Source: Arthrobotrys musiformis
Taxonomy: Eukaryota > Ascomycota > Orbiliomycetes > Orbiliales > Orbiliaceae
Assembly: GCA_036971715.1 (NCBI GenBank)
Contig: JAVHJL010000008.1
Coordinates: 2,356,001-2,420,000 of the forward strand
Direction of reading: 5' to 3'
DNA: 64,000 nucleotides
Positions within the stretch are counted from its first letter, which is position 1, and the number at the start of each line of letters is the position of its first letter. Below the pieces are notes generated by a model that was given only the letters and a program-made list of their open reading frames with translations, ran no database searches and was not told the DNA's origin. Positions 36,701 through 49,169 of this stretch are shown here, piece by piece. The position numbers and the translations under genes are program-made.

Positions 36701-37165
36701 TAGTCGACCCCATTCTTTTCTTTTAAAACTTTTCAACGGGCTAGACTTTATGGCAGAGCCGGGCAGGCCACATCGTTAATATAATGCTTCATACCTCAAC
36801 TATGACTTCTTCGACAGGCAACTAAAAGATAATAGGGTTAATTGAGCATCATACATCTGAAACTCTCAAAAAGTCCGGAAACTCACAGTTGTAGAAACTG
36901 GTGCTGCTATCGCTGAACCAGCATCATGACCAGTGCTCGGTGGATCAGCATCACCGGTACTCGGCGGCGTCGCATCACTGGTACTAGGTGGAGCAGCATC
37001 ATTGGTATTCGGCGGAGTAGCGTCACTAGTACTTGGTGAAGTAGCATCATTAGTACTCGGCGGGGCAGCATCGGTGGTGCTCGGTGGACCCCCATCAGTA
37101 GTGCTTGGTGGGTCTCCATGAGTAGTGCTTGGTGGTTCCCCAACAGTGCTTTCCGGGTCCATCAT
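33734..37165 (-). CDS. polytopic membrane protein with HET/TIR-like domain and repeat-rich N terminus
   Basis: Predicted 952 aa from seven exons: 37165-36887, 36821-36795, 36683-36654, 36572-36504, 36320-34858, 34787-34076, 34012-33734; all phases agree. Exons 2-4 are micro-exons of 27, 30 and 69 bp. The N terminus is nine 8-residue repeats of the PPSTxDAx type, then an acidic linker. The core begins ISYIEFSSYLCGVSREMKFH and carries one membrane segment (about 283-305). A domain from about residue 412 (LKYVFLSFNLDQFDL, AYWFLMGG, FDVIRGSQKLVIALGQP, SWGKQIMTFPELL) matches the pattern of a fungal HET/TIR-like family. Two more membrane segments lie at about 717-735 and 748-766. The C terminus (EGGMQRAIGCSYDWTTQTMY, RFRFG) is the usual end of this family. 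Likely role: membrane-anchored self/non-self recognition or signalling; not proven. Confidence 0.75.
36927..37142 (-). repeat. 24-bp coding minisatellite, about nine units
   Basis: Imperfect 24-bp tandem units on the minus strand, each encoding eight residues of the form PPSTxDAx. They keep the reading frame of the first exon of the membrane HET/TIR-like gene. Copy number is likely to vary between strains because whole units leave frame intact. Confidence 0.85.
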
Positions 37166-38381
37166 GGTGCTATGTCGTTGTGAAGATTCGCAGGCTCCTG
37201 GGTACTGGGGTGCTAATAACGTATTAATAGTGGTATCTGCGCTTGAAGTTGTTATGGATATTGTATGTATATAGATACTGGTCCATGGGTCCAAACTTTT
37301 GAGGTCCGGGTCCTACACCAATATATTCTAAGAAAAAGTTTTTTATGGCGGGAATTCATAATAATGCTAGATTTAATAGATTCTGATGATCCTACGGCTA
37401 GATACAACATACTCCATCCGTGCAGATCAACTTGAGTGTTATAACGTTAGACTGTATATAATCCGTATTTATAGAAGCACAATTCTATCAAATAAATAAA
37501 TCGCAGATCTGAAGCTCTGATGTAATGGGAAACTCTACCAGGAGTCCAATCTATAGCGCTGTATAGAAAACCTGACGGGCCTATGTTTGAATTTGGCCAT
37601 TATACTAGCACCACGAGATCTAATGAAGCTACGGCGCAAATCTTTGAAAGAACAGCAATGAAGAAAGGTGCAACTTCTATGAACATTCCTACACCGACCA
37701 AAAGAGTCTCAATGCATATTTTTAACACAATACGCTGTGGATTTTTTCGACTCCCTTTAGATCTTGTAGATGCGTCCAATTTCCCCTAACTTAAGATATC
37801 CGCCACACAAACAAGGGTGCGGTTGGGAAACCACCAACCATTCATTTCGCGATGTGTGCTGACGTAGTTATAGTGAATTCATGGAGAGTGCTGCATGTCA
37901 CCTAATATATGACGAATCGATGATGTAGATGTGTTAAAAGAGATAGGGATAAACTTTCCAGTCGTTGCCGCGCATATATATATGTATATGATGCTACGAT
38001 AATACAATTATGTATATAAATGTCAAGCTACATGCTATAGCGCCGAGCTTGAGCCTAGCCCTGAACTGGTAACGATACTATAGTACTAAGCCAGGAACTG
38101 GCTAAATAGCGAGTTCCGGTACCCGAACATCTGCAAACTGAAGAGTTAATAAGATGGTAAATTTTAAATCTTGATCGATGCCTGGACTATCTAAAAGCTT
38201 CTATTATATTTCAGTTAGGGACGAATACCTGCTAACATTGAGGCTAGGAAATTTAAGTAAATCGACTCAAGGGGTCCGAGTTACGTATGGGTAACTTCTG
38301 TTCTCATTCTAATATATATAGATTGATGAGATCTAGAACGAACCATTTGGACGTATGAACGTCTAGATTCATTTGATCATA
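37166..38381. other. intergenic
   Basis: 1.2 kb between two minus-strand defence-like genes: promoter of the HET/TIR-like gene and 3' region of the NLR. A 68-codon plus-strand frame (37583-37789) has no features. Confidence 0.5.
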
Positions 38382-41300
38382 CTAATCTGACAGGCTATTG
38401 TCCGTATCCTCTTCCCAAGCGTCCATGTCTACATCTGACCCCCCCATCCAATCATCCACCACCACCCCACCAACAACTTGTGAACCGAGGTCGGCCGCCT
38501 CACGGACTGATAATTCCCAATTCTTTCGAATAGATTCCAGTGACATTAATTCCGCCTCTTTTAGGATACCAGAAAGTCTGGCCCAATATAAACCAGCGCC
38601 AGAGTGCAATTCTTTAGCAATTTCATACGGTATTCGCCCGCTTTGGTCCATTTTCCCACTGCTGCTACTTTTGTCGTTTTTGATAACCTGCTTAATAATT
38701 TCCAAGCTTGATTCCGATGGCACAAGAGAAACAGCCGCATGTAGCGCAGTTCGCAGTTCGAAATCCTGAACACTAGTGTCTGCTCCGCTAGATAGCAGAA
38801 AACCAACAACAGATTTATTGCATTGGTCGACGGCATAGTGGAGCAAGGTTTTCCCGGTAATATTCCCTTGCTTATTGAGGTTTGTTGGAATCTCTATTTT
38901 CATCGCTTCCACCGCTTTCGAGAATGAAACGTGGAACATCTCATTCTCGTTTGTTGACGCAAATTCGGGGAGGCTAGAAGGAGCTAACGTTTCTGCTAAC
39001 GATGCAGGGCTGGAGGACTCCATTTTAACGTCCATGGAGCCAGTGCCAGTATCGGCCCTAGGCGCCCCTTTATGCAAAAGGAGATCAAAGATGTATCGAA
39101 TACTGCCGACAGTGTATCCTAAAAAAGTTGTTGTGGCCGTATTACCAGAGGGTGGTGCTGCGCAGGAGACAACCATATTACTTTTCTTGTACCCAGGCCA
39201 CCAGGGCGCCATATTACACGGTCTGTCCAGATCCGTTTGAAGGCCTGTTTTTATTACATCGCCCAACTCCTCTCCCTGACGCGTAGATGCGAGGTCGGGT
39301 CCAAGTGAAGGTAGGCGGGAGACGCTATTCTGAGCTGCAAAAACATGTTGAGGGAGTGCGGAAGTCGAAACTTGGAAGTAACTACCAGTTAGACAAGCTA
39401 ACGCAGATGTGTGCTGAACTTTAACCCCTTGTCTAGCTTCGGAGGCCTCCATCCAAGGATCTGCTCCGTAACTTAGAAGGACAGCCATGACCTCATAATT
39501 TTGGTGGCAGGTTGCCAATCCTAAAGGACTAATATAGAACGAGTCCGGCCCGAAAACCATGGTCTTGAAGAAGCTCTGGATAGTTTGTTCAAGTTGCAAG
39601 ACCTCTTTTGGTACTGCCGCCGAATATGAGCACCAGGGTCTCACATAGGCTTCGGGGGAGGTGTTTTGGAATGATTGCCATCGGCTCAATTCCCATCGCT
39701 TAATAAATTGTCTGATCGGGGTGTATAAATCCAAGTTGGGTGGCTCGTGACAGAAACTGGAATTGATATCCAGATTAGGTACTACATGCTTTAAGACCTC
39801 GTCGCAATATTTCGCCTGGTTTGTCAAAACTGTGGCAATGATTATGTCGTGGAATTGATCTATGTCTTCTGGAGCTAGTAGCCCGACGTGCTCCGGCAAG
39901 ATCTTCTCATCCCTTGTCGCAATAACTAGAAGAGTTATTATATGCCTGTCGTTTTTGTTGAGCTCGCTCCCCGTAATTGCGCCAAAGTTGTTCAAAAACC
40001 ACTGCGCATGTGGGCTTCGTATCCAGATAGAATAAAACAACAGAAACCTGAAGATATTGGCCAAGTCCGCAGTATAATCTCTCCAAATATTCCCGGGAAG
40101 TCTATGAATATATCGAATACCAAAGATTCCTCCATCAGAGATTATCAGTGTCGCCATAGATAAAGCCCTTTGTATCATCATATCTTGATTAAAGACAACT
40201 CCGCCGCAGGGTCCGTAAACCGTATATTCGTGGTTTTCCGGGCATAAGTGCCGTAGGCACCTACCCGGATGATTGTGCACAAGCGTACTGCAAAACTGGA
40301 ACTCTGCCACAGCAGATGCCCACTTTTTTGAAGTATCGCCATAGCTGGATGACATCGCTAGGCTAAGTAGGATGAATATTGCGAATAGTATGTCGTACGC
40401 ATCATCGGAGTCTTTTGGATCATAATCCCTAAGAAGGTAGTTATAGTATCCTTGACCAATTTCAGAATCAAGGTTCTGATATAAAAATCCATCGGTCCCA
40501 AATCCGCATGATAGGCCATCGCTACAAATCGCGAATATGTCCACGAATTGGCATCTAGCCCCATGTTTCTCGAAATACGCAGCTGAATCATGTCGACCTT
40601 CGATTACTGCTCTTCGCCACGGAGTGTCGACATCTTTTCCATCTAAATACCGGGCCAAATCGTACCTCCCCAGATTCCTGAACGGTACGTGTCTACCACC
40701 CTCATACGCTTCAGCCCAGATATCGCTCAGAATATCATCCCGATCCATCGTATCGAGTTGGCCAATAACCATGTCAATAGCAGCACTCCCTACCATATCA
40801 ATTTCGTGGCCGTATCCGGATGCAGAGGCCTTTAGTGTCCCCAGATATAGCCAAGAGTCGCTCTCCATCGATCCTATCAGCCGGAAGATTGAATCTCCTA
40901 GATCTAGAAATACCTGGAGCGCCATGAATAGAACCCACTCCAAAAAATACGATTGGACCGTTTTTTGATCATTGGAGTGGCTCAAGCCATAAACAAGGCA
41001 CCAGATATATCTAGATATATCCGGGTGGGCTAACCTCTCAGAGTGGGCCTTCAGTAGACTTTCAGCTAAATTTAAGGTAGTTGTACACCTAAATTCTTCT
41101 CCTGCCGTGCAAAGTTCCCCGGAAAGTTCCCTGGAAAGTTCTCTGGAAAGTTCTCCGAAAAGTTCTCTGAAAAGTTTTCTAATCAGTTCAGTATCGGCAT
41201 CGTAAATTGAGGAGGCCCGGTTTCGTTCCCGAAAGGCCCGTACTCGTTCCAAATAGGCCCGCTCTCGTTCCAAATAGGTCCACTCCGCGAGACCAGTCCA

Positions 41301-44300
41301 CCCCCGTTCCAAATAGGCCCGCTCTCGTCCTAAAGAGGCCTTGGTGCTTCTAAAATCGATACGCTTTCGGATATCGTCCTCCAAGCAGCTACGCAAGAAG
41401 GCAGATCGAACAGGTGGTTCCAAAAACCCAAAAAATAGCCCCGCTACAGTCTTATTACGCGTCTGGATAGCTTTGTTCAAAATTATATCGTGAACAATCC
41501 TCCCCCGGCGGTTAGATGCCCATATTACACCCATAATTATAGATATCTGACACTCAAGGATTATTTTCACAGCGTCAACATCATTGATAACCATACGAGT
41601 TCGAGGGATACCATAAGGGGCATCAGGGTCGTAAAGATCGGTAATCAGGGTGTCGATTTTCCTTGGTACTCCAAGGCCATATTTGCTGCATATGTCAATT
41701 TCGGGGTCGTCGCTAACTTTCCGAGAGTCCAGATCGTGATCCATCCAATATCTGGAAGCGTAGGAATAAAGTAGGAAGCCTGCTCGGTCTGACCAGCGTT
41801 TTTGGTAGCCTACGATCCGTAAATAGGTTATACAGCCACGAGCTATGATTTCATGAGCGTCTCTAAGGGCAATATGCGATCCTAATGTCCCCAACGATCC
41901 AAAGCTGTTTAGAAAAACCCTTGCTGTTTCGTGTATCAAATATACTCGACGGTTCGTAATGGACGCAAATATACCACAAAGACCCCGAACGGTGAATTCG
42001 ATCTGGGATTCCGGTTCCAAAACCATTTTCAGTTCATCAATAGTCCTCGCGTCTCCGATCCGGAGAATAATGTTAAGTTCTTCCAGACTCAAGGGATAAT
42101 AGGCCGCCAAAATTATCGAAAGAGCTTTCTTTGTCTCCCGAATATCAGGACTCTGGGACAATGCGTATTCGTAAACGTCCTTTAATTCTTTTGGTATCTC
42201 ATTCAGTTTCTTCTCAATTGATTTCCAGCTCATTGAATGGTTTGCAGGCCCGCGCAGCATTTTAAAGACCAATGACACCCAGAGAAAAGTCCTTGCCGAT
42301 TTTTGCTTGACCTTCTCTGCTAGAAGTTTACAACTTTCCGGTGCCAGACCATACTCTGCTCTTAGGCATTCGACCTCTGTATCAATCATGGTTGAGATAT
42401 CTGAGGTGAGCAAAGCAAATTCGTCCTCTCCTTTAATCCTTATCATGGACTGAATGAGGGATCCTCTTTGGAGGTTAGTATTTGGGCGGCTCATAACCAG
42501 AAACTTAACAGCTTCCTTTGCACAAAGTTTCCCCAAATCTCGTGCCACTAAGTCTTGAGTAGCCGATTCTCCTTCGTCAAGAGCATCGATAACACAAACG
42601 ATCTGCCGGTAAAGGGTCTGTGCCTCCGCCATCACCAGGAGGAATAATCTCGAGAGCGCGTGAACCTCTTGAAACAGAATTTCTCCTTTTATCTGATGCT
42701 GTGCTAAAACGGTGCTAGCAAGTTTGCTTTCTCTTGATATCAACTGATACAGAAATAAGCAAATTGCATTTCGCCATTCTGTCTGATTCTCGCTCCCGGA
42801 CTTGAAGAAGAAGTGACAAACCATTCTTCTATCCTCTGGGTTATCTAGGCGCTTTACAGCTTCTTTTGCAGTTACCGTTTTGCCACACCCCGGGTTTGCC
42901 GTTACCCAGAGAATTCTAGGTTCGTCGAGGTCCCTCCAGGTCTGGTATTCTTGCCTATTGGAAAGCCACTCTCCAGTACCATCAAGCCTATCCGGGATCG
43001 ATTCGAGATATTCTCCGTAGCTGTAAGTATGTCTGTTGATATCTCTGAGAAGAGCTGCGATACTCATGATCAGCACTAGCTCGATGCAACGTGCCTCGGC
43101 TCCTTTCGGTCGGCGAGCTTACCTTGAACCTGTTCCTCATCAGGCTCGATTTCGTCTAACGCAGTACTTTCGCATTCTAAAACTAAAATCAAAGTTGTCA
43201 ATATCAGCCTAGTTCCCATATATTCAATCAAAAGACCAAACCAGCGAGATGTTTTATTTATCGGCAACAGGTACTTTTGTCATTTATAGATCTAACTTCC
43301 AGAATATAACGATTCTGTGTGTGAATTACCTTCTGATACATCTGTAGATCCCTGTTCAAGAGCTTTTTTCTACGCATAGCTTCATGCGTCTGTTGGTATC
43401 CGGTTCGCTGAGGTAGCTCTTCGTGACAGCAGAGATTTCACCAAGCTTCTCATATTTCTCGATCCCAACCTGCGCCATCCCCGGGACATTAAACCGATAA
43501 AATAAGCCAGCCTCCACCAATGTTGAGTGATTTTCCTGGAATTCCCTATCTTCCATCTCCGTAGCCAAAACAATGTCCACTATCTTCTTAAACAGAGTTT
43601 TGACACTCCCCACCATCGGAGAATCGGGTTTATTTCCGGTTCCGATGCTAATCAAGAGAGTTTCTCTATCCCCCCATAGGTCGATTGCCTCTTGAAAGAC
43701 CCGCGATACGGAGTTGTTGTAGGCAAAGGCCCCATCAACGAACATTTGTCGAACGCCCTGTGATGTCCTCTCGAATGGATCGAAAAAAGTTGTAGCGGCA
43801 GACGTGGCTCGGCAGGCTTCCCAAATTTTGAAATCCGCAGAGTAGTGATCCGATTGATTTTGGTTATCATAACTCCGAAGGAAAACGGCCCTCGTATCCT
43901 CTCCTTTCACGGCGCAAACAAACCTTAGCCGCAAGAATGCCAGTTGCAATTGTCAACATCTTCATGTTTATAATTCAAATACAAACGCAGTTATACTGAG
44001 GACCAGGAATCAAGATTGGAATAGAAGGGGCCTTACACTTTGCAACTATCTTCAGCTTGGCCCCATAGAAGTACCTCCTCAAGGTTCGTAGGTATTTTCT
44101 CATTGGCAAGGATATACGGCTGCGAAAGCTTTTTCCTAATAATATCTTTTATCCCGGCCTCGAGAATTTCGGCGTCAAAGCGACCGTCCGCCTTAAGAAA
44201 GCTTACAGCCTTCAACGGGTTGTACTTGCTACGTTTAGGCTGGAATATCTTCTTCGAAAGGTCAGCCCAACAACTGAGGCACTCTTCGACGCTCATGCGT

Positions 44301-44711
44301 AGACGTCCCAGCATCATAGCGAGTAGCCTATAAATCAAATACTCAAGAGTCCCAGGTTTTTCTTAAGATCAGCTAAAGAAGCCTCATCAATGCGACGAAA
44401 GGGGCCAAACGTGGATATAGGTGGAAACGGACCCTCCAGTGCTCGTCCCTCCGATTAGATCAAAGAATTGCCACGGCTCAATTTGATCTTCACCCAGCCG
44501 CGAACGGTTGACACGTTTCATAAAATCGCTGAGGACTATCAAGCTGGATAGACCCCTAATTCCTCCGCCATCTGCCAGTAGAAAAATCTCGATCAGTACT
44601 AAACCGGGAGATTTTCGATCTCTCGACCAAGTTATACTCATCCTTCGGAGGCCGATATCTCTTACCGAGTGACAGCAAACGGAGTCTACGATTGACATCG
44701 TTGTCTCCCAT
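38382..44711 (-). CDS. patatin-NACHT-ankyrin NLR, with one-base frameshift
   Basis: Six exons: 44711-44666, 44571-44433, 44327-44037, 43923-43330, 43176-43123, 43075-38382. The patatin-like phospholipase effector is first: RLLSLDGGGIRGL (oxyanion loop, spliced at the D codon), Ser59 in GGTSTGG, Asp222 in FVDGAF. The NACHT ATPase follows, with Walker A ANPGCGKT (about 434-441) and Walker B CVIDALDE. Ankyrin-like repeats lie near the C terminus (SPLGLATCHQNYEVMAVLL; TLLHYAVDQCNKSVVGFLL). A full product would be about 1938 aa. Exon 4 is one base too long: the A6 run (T6 on the plus strand at 43364-43369) shifts frame and gives a stop, so as read the patatin part ends near residue 347. This could be a real loss-of-function allele or a sequencing error. 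NLRs of this type act in fungal non-self recognition. Confidence 0.82.
41110..41180 (-). repeat. 12-bp in-frame repeats in the NLR gene
   Basis: Short repeats of the form GAAAGTTCYCYG on the plus strand encode alternating REL and GEL units (RKLFRELFGELSREL). A neighbouring longer repeat at about 41215-41345 encodes RAYLER-type units. Both sit between NACHT and ankyrin parts and keep frame. Confidence 0.75.
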
Positions 44712-46555
44712 CGTTGCGCGAGCTGCGACACAAACTCGAATAGTCCCTGCTTGGTTACGAGACCGAGTCCCCGCTACAAATCAAATCCCAAACACTTTCT
44801 CAATTCCGTAAAATAGGAGTGACTGTAGTTCAACAGTATGATCATAAATCCCAAACCCTCCGAATATCGTAGATGGAAATCGCTTCGCCCAGCTCCAGAT
44901 ATTGGTCGATGCTGATGGGAAGTTTTAAAGGCTGAATCTTACGTATACAACGCGATTAAATAGGGTGGGGTACTACGGTCCCAAATATCAAAGCCTCGCA
45001 ATGGCGGATTTTGAACAATCGCGAACGTACAGTGCATTGAATCCACCGAACCAATGAGACAACATGTTTCTGCGCTGCGTCGAGTCCACCGGTTTGAGGC
45101 TATGTACTTACCGTGACCCACCAAGACCGGAACAAAGATCTTCAGCACTATTCATGCGCTGCCAGAGAATCTGCTCACCTCGAGACCAGGCGCTCCTGAG
45201 CTGAGAATCTACCCAGGCTTTATACACGTACACCACAAATTGTTCCCACACATATGCACATGTGCACATACGGGCATCGATATCTATGTCTGCAGCCTAA
45301 TCCCACCCAGAGATACTTTAATGATTCGATTTCCTTTAATATAATATTTGTCCCAGGCATTGCTGAGATAATTATATTTTCCAGCTAAATATGGTCTCGT
45401 TCCCAGGCCAAATACCTTTCTTAGTAGTTTGATTTACGAGACCACTTTTTGCCAGGTTCCGGCGTACCAATCACGGCAGTACTGCCTGTGTTGTTCATGT
45501 TGCAATAGTTACAGCCTTGTTATACTATGTCAAGGCCTAGAACAAAAAATCATATCCGTTATCCATTAAATTTTTTGGCTGTACGCATATGTGCAGCTAC
45601 GATACGTATCGATACGCTTGTCTCAAGCGCAGGAGGGCTATATCAACTCTCTGCCTTGGGCGCCTGGATTCGAGGCTAGGTTTCCATAGACCTACATATC
45701 TATTACGGAGGCGTCTTCCTGCCTGGCCTAGCTTCAAGGCTAGGATATGTATAGCTTGCAATCCACACCGAGATGGATAAATTAATAAAATACAATAGAA
45801 ATAACATATAAGCTACGATAATGTTAGGCCACCTGTGTATAGAACCCCTAAAAAAGCATCCTAATCTCATGCTCAATCGATCTATAAATGATTTTCTAGG
45901 CTCGTAAAAACCGTCTTTCCCTTTTTTTTTAATTTTACAAAACTAATATATCCTAAATCCATAGCGAAACCGTGTATACTCGGATAATGTACAATGCGCA
46001 CCGCGCTGCACTGTGCGCAGTCGAGCATATACGGCCAATCCAAGCATATTATCACGTGGGTAGATATTTCTTGGCGCAAATTAACCCGAGCCGAAAGCCT
46101 AGCTGGTTAGTCGACTTCCAAGAGAACCGGCGGCCTGCATTGCATAGCTGCAGCTGCACAAGCCGTTACGTTAATTCTGGTGGACTGATACCTGCGAAAA
46201 AAATCATATTTATACGGCTATAACATTTTCAACTATAACCAAACTAACTTTCTACAAGCTCTTTAAATGTGATATCACAAAAATACGTACACAAAGGGAC
46301 GGGCTGCTCGCATTTGAGTCGGGAGAATCAAAAAACTAAACTTTTGACAGGGCCCCACTATGACCTGCATACTAACCCTTCTCTAAATCCGGTGGAGCCT
46401 CAGCAGCCCACTTTTCCGTTCCGCATTCCTCCCCCCTCGAACGATCGGAACCACTCCCTCAACAGTCTACAGCCATCAATATACAGCACCCTGATCTTAC
46501 CATACAGGCCAGGCGATTACAAATATCTTGCATCCCGAGCAAAATACTCACCAAT
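44712..46555. other. intergenic
   Basis: 1.8 kb between the divergent NLR and pyridoxal kinase genes. An 8-bp inverted pair TGGTCTCG/CGAGACCA flanks about 37 bp near 45392-45444. A GC-richer island at 45590-45780 may be relic repeat sequence. No gene supported. Confidence 0.45.
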
Positions 46556-47868
46556 ATGGCTGACAACGGTCAATCAAACCCTGTAGTCCCGCCAAGCCCC
46601 GATGGCCCGCCAACCCGGGTTCTTAGTATCGCGAGTCATGTAATATATTCCCGAACCCCCCCGTATACAAAACACACAACATGAAATGGCTAACCACGGT
46701 TCGCTTCTCAAATAGGTTGTATCCGGGTATGTTGGAAATACAGTGGCGACATTCGTAATGCAGCTTCTGGGTCTTGAAGTGTGCTCACTCAACACCGTTC
46801 AATTCTCGAACCATACGGGGTACGGGAAATGGACCGGGACGAAGATTCCGTCGTCGGAGATTGATGCATTGTATGAGGGATTGAAACGGAACGAACTGGC
46901 GGATTTTGATATGCTGGCTACTGGGTATGTGCCGGGAGCCGAGGGCTTAGAGGCTGTAGGGAGAATCGCGAAGGATTTGAAGCAGAGCGGGGGCGGGGAG
47001 ACTGGAACGAGGTTCTTCTGGGGTATGTTCCAGCTTCTTTAGGTCAGGAAGCTACGGTAATATCATTTCGGGGCTGATATCGCTAACATTAAGGGTACAC
47101 TATTCATAGTCCTTGATCCCGTCATGGGCGACTCTGGCAAGCTATATGTCAGCGAAACCGTGATACCCATTTACAAAGGCCTCCTTCCCTTGGCGGACTT
47201 GATCACCCCAAACCAATATGAAGTCGAGTATGTCGCTCCCACTAATATTAAGATTCCTTTTCGGTTTTAGAGCTAACATCGCACTCAGGTGGCTCACGGG
47301 GATCAAGTTGACATCGCCAGCCGACGTTTCAAACGCCCTTAGTAAATTCCACGCCGATTTCAAGACCCCTCACATCATCATATCGTCGGTTCAATCACTG
47401 GTAAACAAAAACGAGTATGTCTGCTTTGGCTCCTCAATGACAACAACCGGAGAACCCCGAGCGTTCAGTATCGCAGTACCAATGCTACAAGGCCCATTCG
47501 TTGGTACCGGAGATATGTTCGCATCGCTTCTCGTATCAAGGTTTCGACACGCCGCCGCAGACGCCGGACTACTCGAGACGCCCAGCTGGATGAGCTCAGA
47601 CAGCGTAACCGCCACAGAACTACCACTAGCAAGAGCGGCCGAGATGGTACTAGCAAGTATGGACAGGGTATTAAAAAAGACAGGCATAGAGAGGGACAAG
47701 AAGGTGAAGAGTCTAGACGAGGACGATCATGGTAATGATGCTCAATTGAAACGGGCTCGATACATGAGGGCCGCAGAACTTCGACTCGTTTTATGCGTCG
47801 ACGAGATCAGAAGCCCGGTCGTAAAATATATCGCAAAGGAGTTCAAAGATGGGGTACTACAAGTTTAA
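46556..47868 (+). CDS. BUD16: pyridoxal kinase
   Basis: Phosphorylates pyridoxal, pyridoxine and pyridoxamine in vitamin B6 salvage; ribokinase fold, cytosolic. Exons 46556-46639, 46716-47022, 47110-47227, 47289-47868 (362 aa), phases consistent. Landmarks: RVLSIASH then VVSGYVGNTVATFVMQLLG (start of fold), TVQFSNHTGYGKWTG, FDMLATGYVPG, VLDPVMGDSGKLYV, PLADLITPNQYEVEWLTG, and the catalytic GPFVGTGDMFASLL with the Asp of the GTGD motif. The length is slightly above the usual 300-340 aa because of an insert after the catalytic loop (KSLDEDDHGNDAQ). The symbol is that of the yeast homologue. Confidence 0.93.
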
Positions 47869-48127
47869 GGAGCACACTATTTGAATAGAGAAGAGACAGA
47901 TAGAGCAATGTTGGTTCATAGAATGGATAGACCGGAGTATTTGAGAGGGGTGGTGCATGTCATGTCAGAACTTAGCCTGTTACAATACCATTTTGCATTA
48001 ACTCTTTATACCGTTCCAAACCCCCGAGCTTCCCAAAACACCATAAGTACCAGACTAGGATATAGAAACCCCCGATAGACTATTCCGTAAGTATAGAAAC
48101 TGACGACCGCAACGTCGTCGACAACAC

Positions 48128-49169
48128 ATGCGCCGCTTCCAACATTGTTGGATTCGAGAGCTCCCCCTTCGAAACGCGTCGGTCCACCAATCGCGAAGCT
48201 TCAAATTTCTCCAGCTCCCAAGCTCAAGCTTCGCGTGTCCATTCACCACAACCGCCCAACATAGATACCTCCACTCCACCAATTCCTTTCTATCTCCTCC
48301 AAAATCTTCAATTACCATGTCCTCAGAAGCTCTCCCAGAATCCACCACCAATACAGACTCCACAATTGTCCGCCCCTCCACACCCCCCGAAAAGCGCGTG
48401 ATCCACTCTCAGAACCCCACATCCCCACCACCAGAAACTTCAGCTGCTAAGAAAGTCAAAATGTCGGACGAAAGTACCACTATTCCTTCCATCTCTGCCA
48501 CTACCGAGGCACCAGTTGCTGCGCCTGTCTCTGCTGGTCCAGCATTGCTTATCAAGAAGCTGAACGACAAGGCACGAACTCCCACGCGAGGGTCGGCGTT
48601 CGCTGCTGGGTATGATCTTTACGCTTCTGAGGATACGGTTGTACCGAAGGGAGGGAAGGTTTTAGTCGAGACGGGATTGAGCATGGCAGTTCCAGATGGG
48701 TGTTGTAAGTTCCTTTCCATCCAATTGACATTACTTTATCATTATAGGGTGATGTATGGCTAATTGAGTGGTATAGATGGCAGAATTGCTCCAAGGAGCG
48801 GGCTTGCTTCCAAGAACTTTATTGATACTGGAGCCGGCGTCATTGACGCTGATGTAAGTCACTCTTCGTATTTCCTACCGTTGTTGTAATATCCATCTAA
48901 TAAGTTCGCAAATTTAGTACCGAGGACCGGTCAAGATTCTACTCTTTAACCACTCCGACGTGGACTTCGAGATCAAAGAAGGCGATCGAGTTGCCCAGTT
49001 GATTCTTGAGAAGGTACGTGCCATCGTTTTACCCAGTTCCCTCCGTCTTCTGGAATGCAGACCGGCTAACATATCAACATCATAGATCTACACCCCTGAA
49101 ATCGCTGTCGTTGAGGACCTCGAAGAGTCCGTTCGTGGCGCCGGTGGCTTCGGTAGCTCCGGACGTTAA
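48128..49169 (+). CDS. DUT1: dUTP diphosphatase (dUTPase)
   Basis: Hydrolyses dUTP to dUMP, preventing uracil incorporation and feeding dTMP synthesis; trimeric. Exons 48128-48704, 48777-48853, 48918-49013, 49086-49169 (277 aa). All five family motifs are visible: GSAFAAGYDLYAS, PRSGLASK, GVIDADYRGPVKI, GDRVAQLILE and the C-terminal RGAGGFGSSG. The N-terminal ~63 residues before a second in-frame ATG (48317, MSSEAL) are rich in Arg, Ser and Phe and lack acidic residues, like a mitochondrial presequence. Two start sites could give mitochondrial and nuclear forms, as known for some eukaryotic dUTPases. The region between 48317 and the core is Pro/Ser/Thr-rich. Confidence 0.94.

Noticed and set aside
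36933..37121. Plus-strand glycine/leucine repeat frame
   Set aside because: Antisense shadow of the 24-bp coding repeat in the HET/TIR-like gene; no start or context of its own.
36927..37142. Regular 24-bp repeats considered as a CRISPR array
   Set aside because: Direct tandem units without spacers, inside a coding exon, in a eukaryote.
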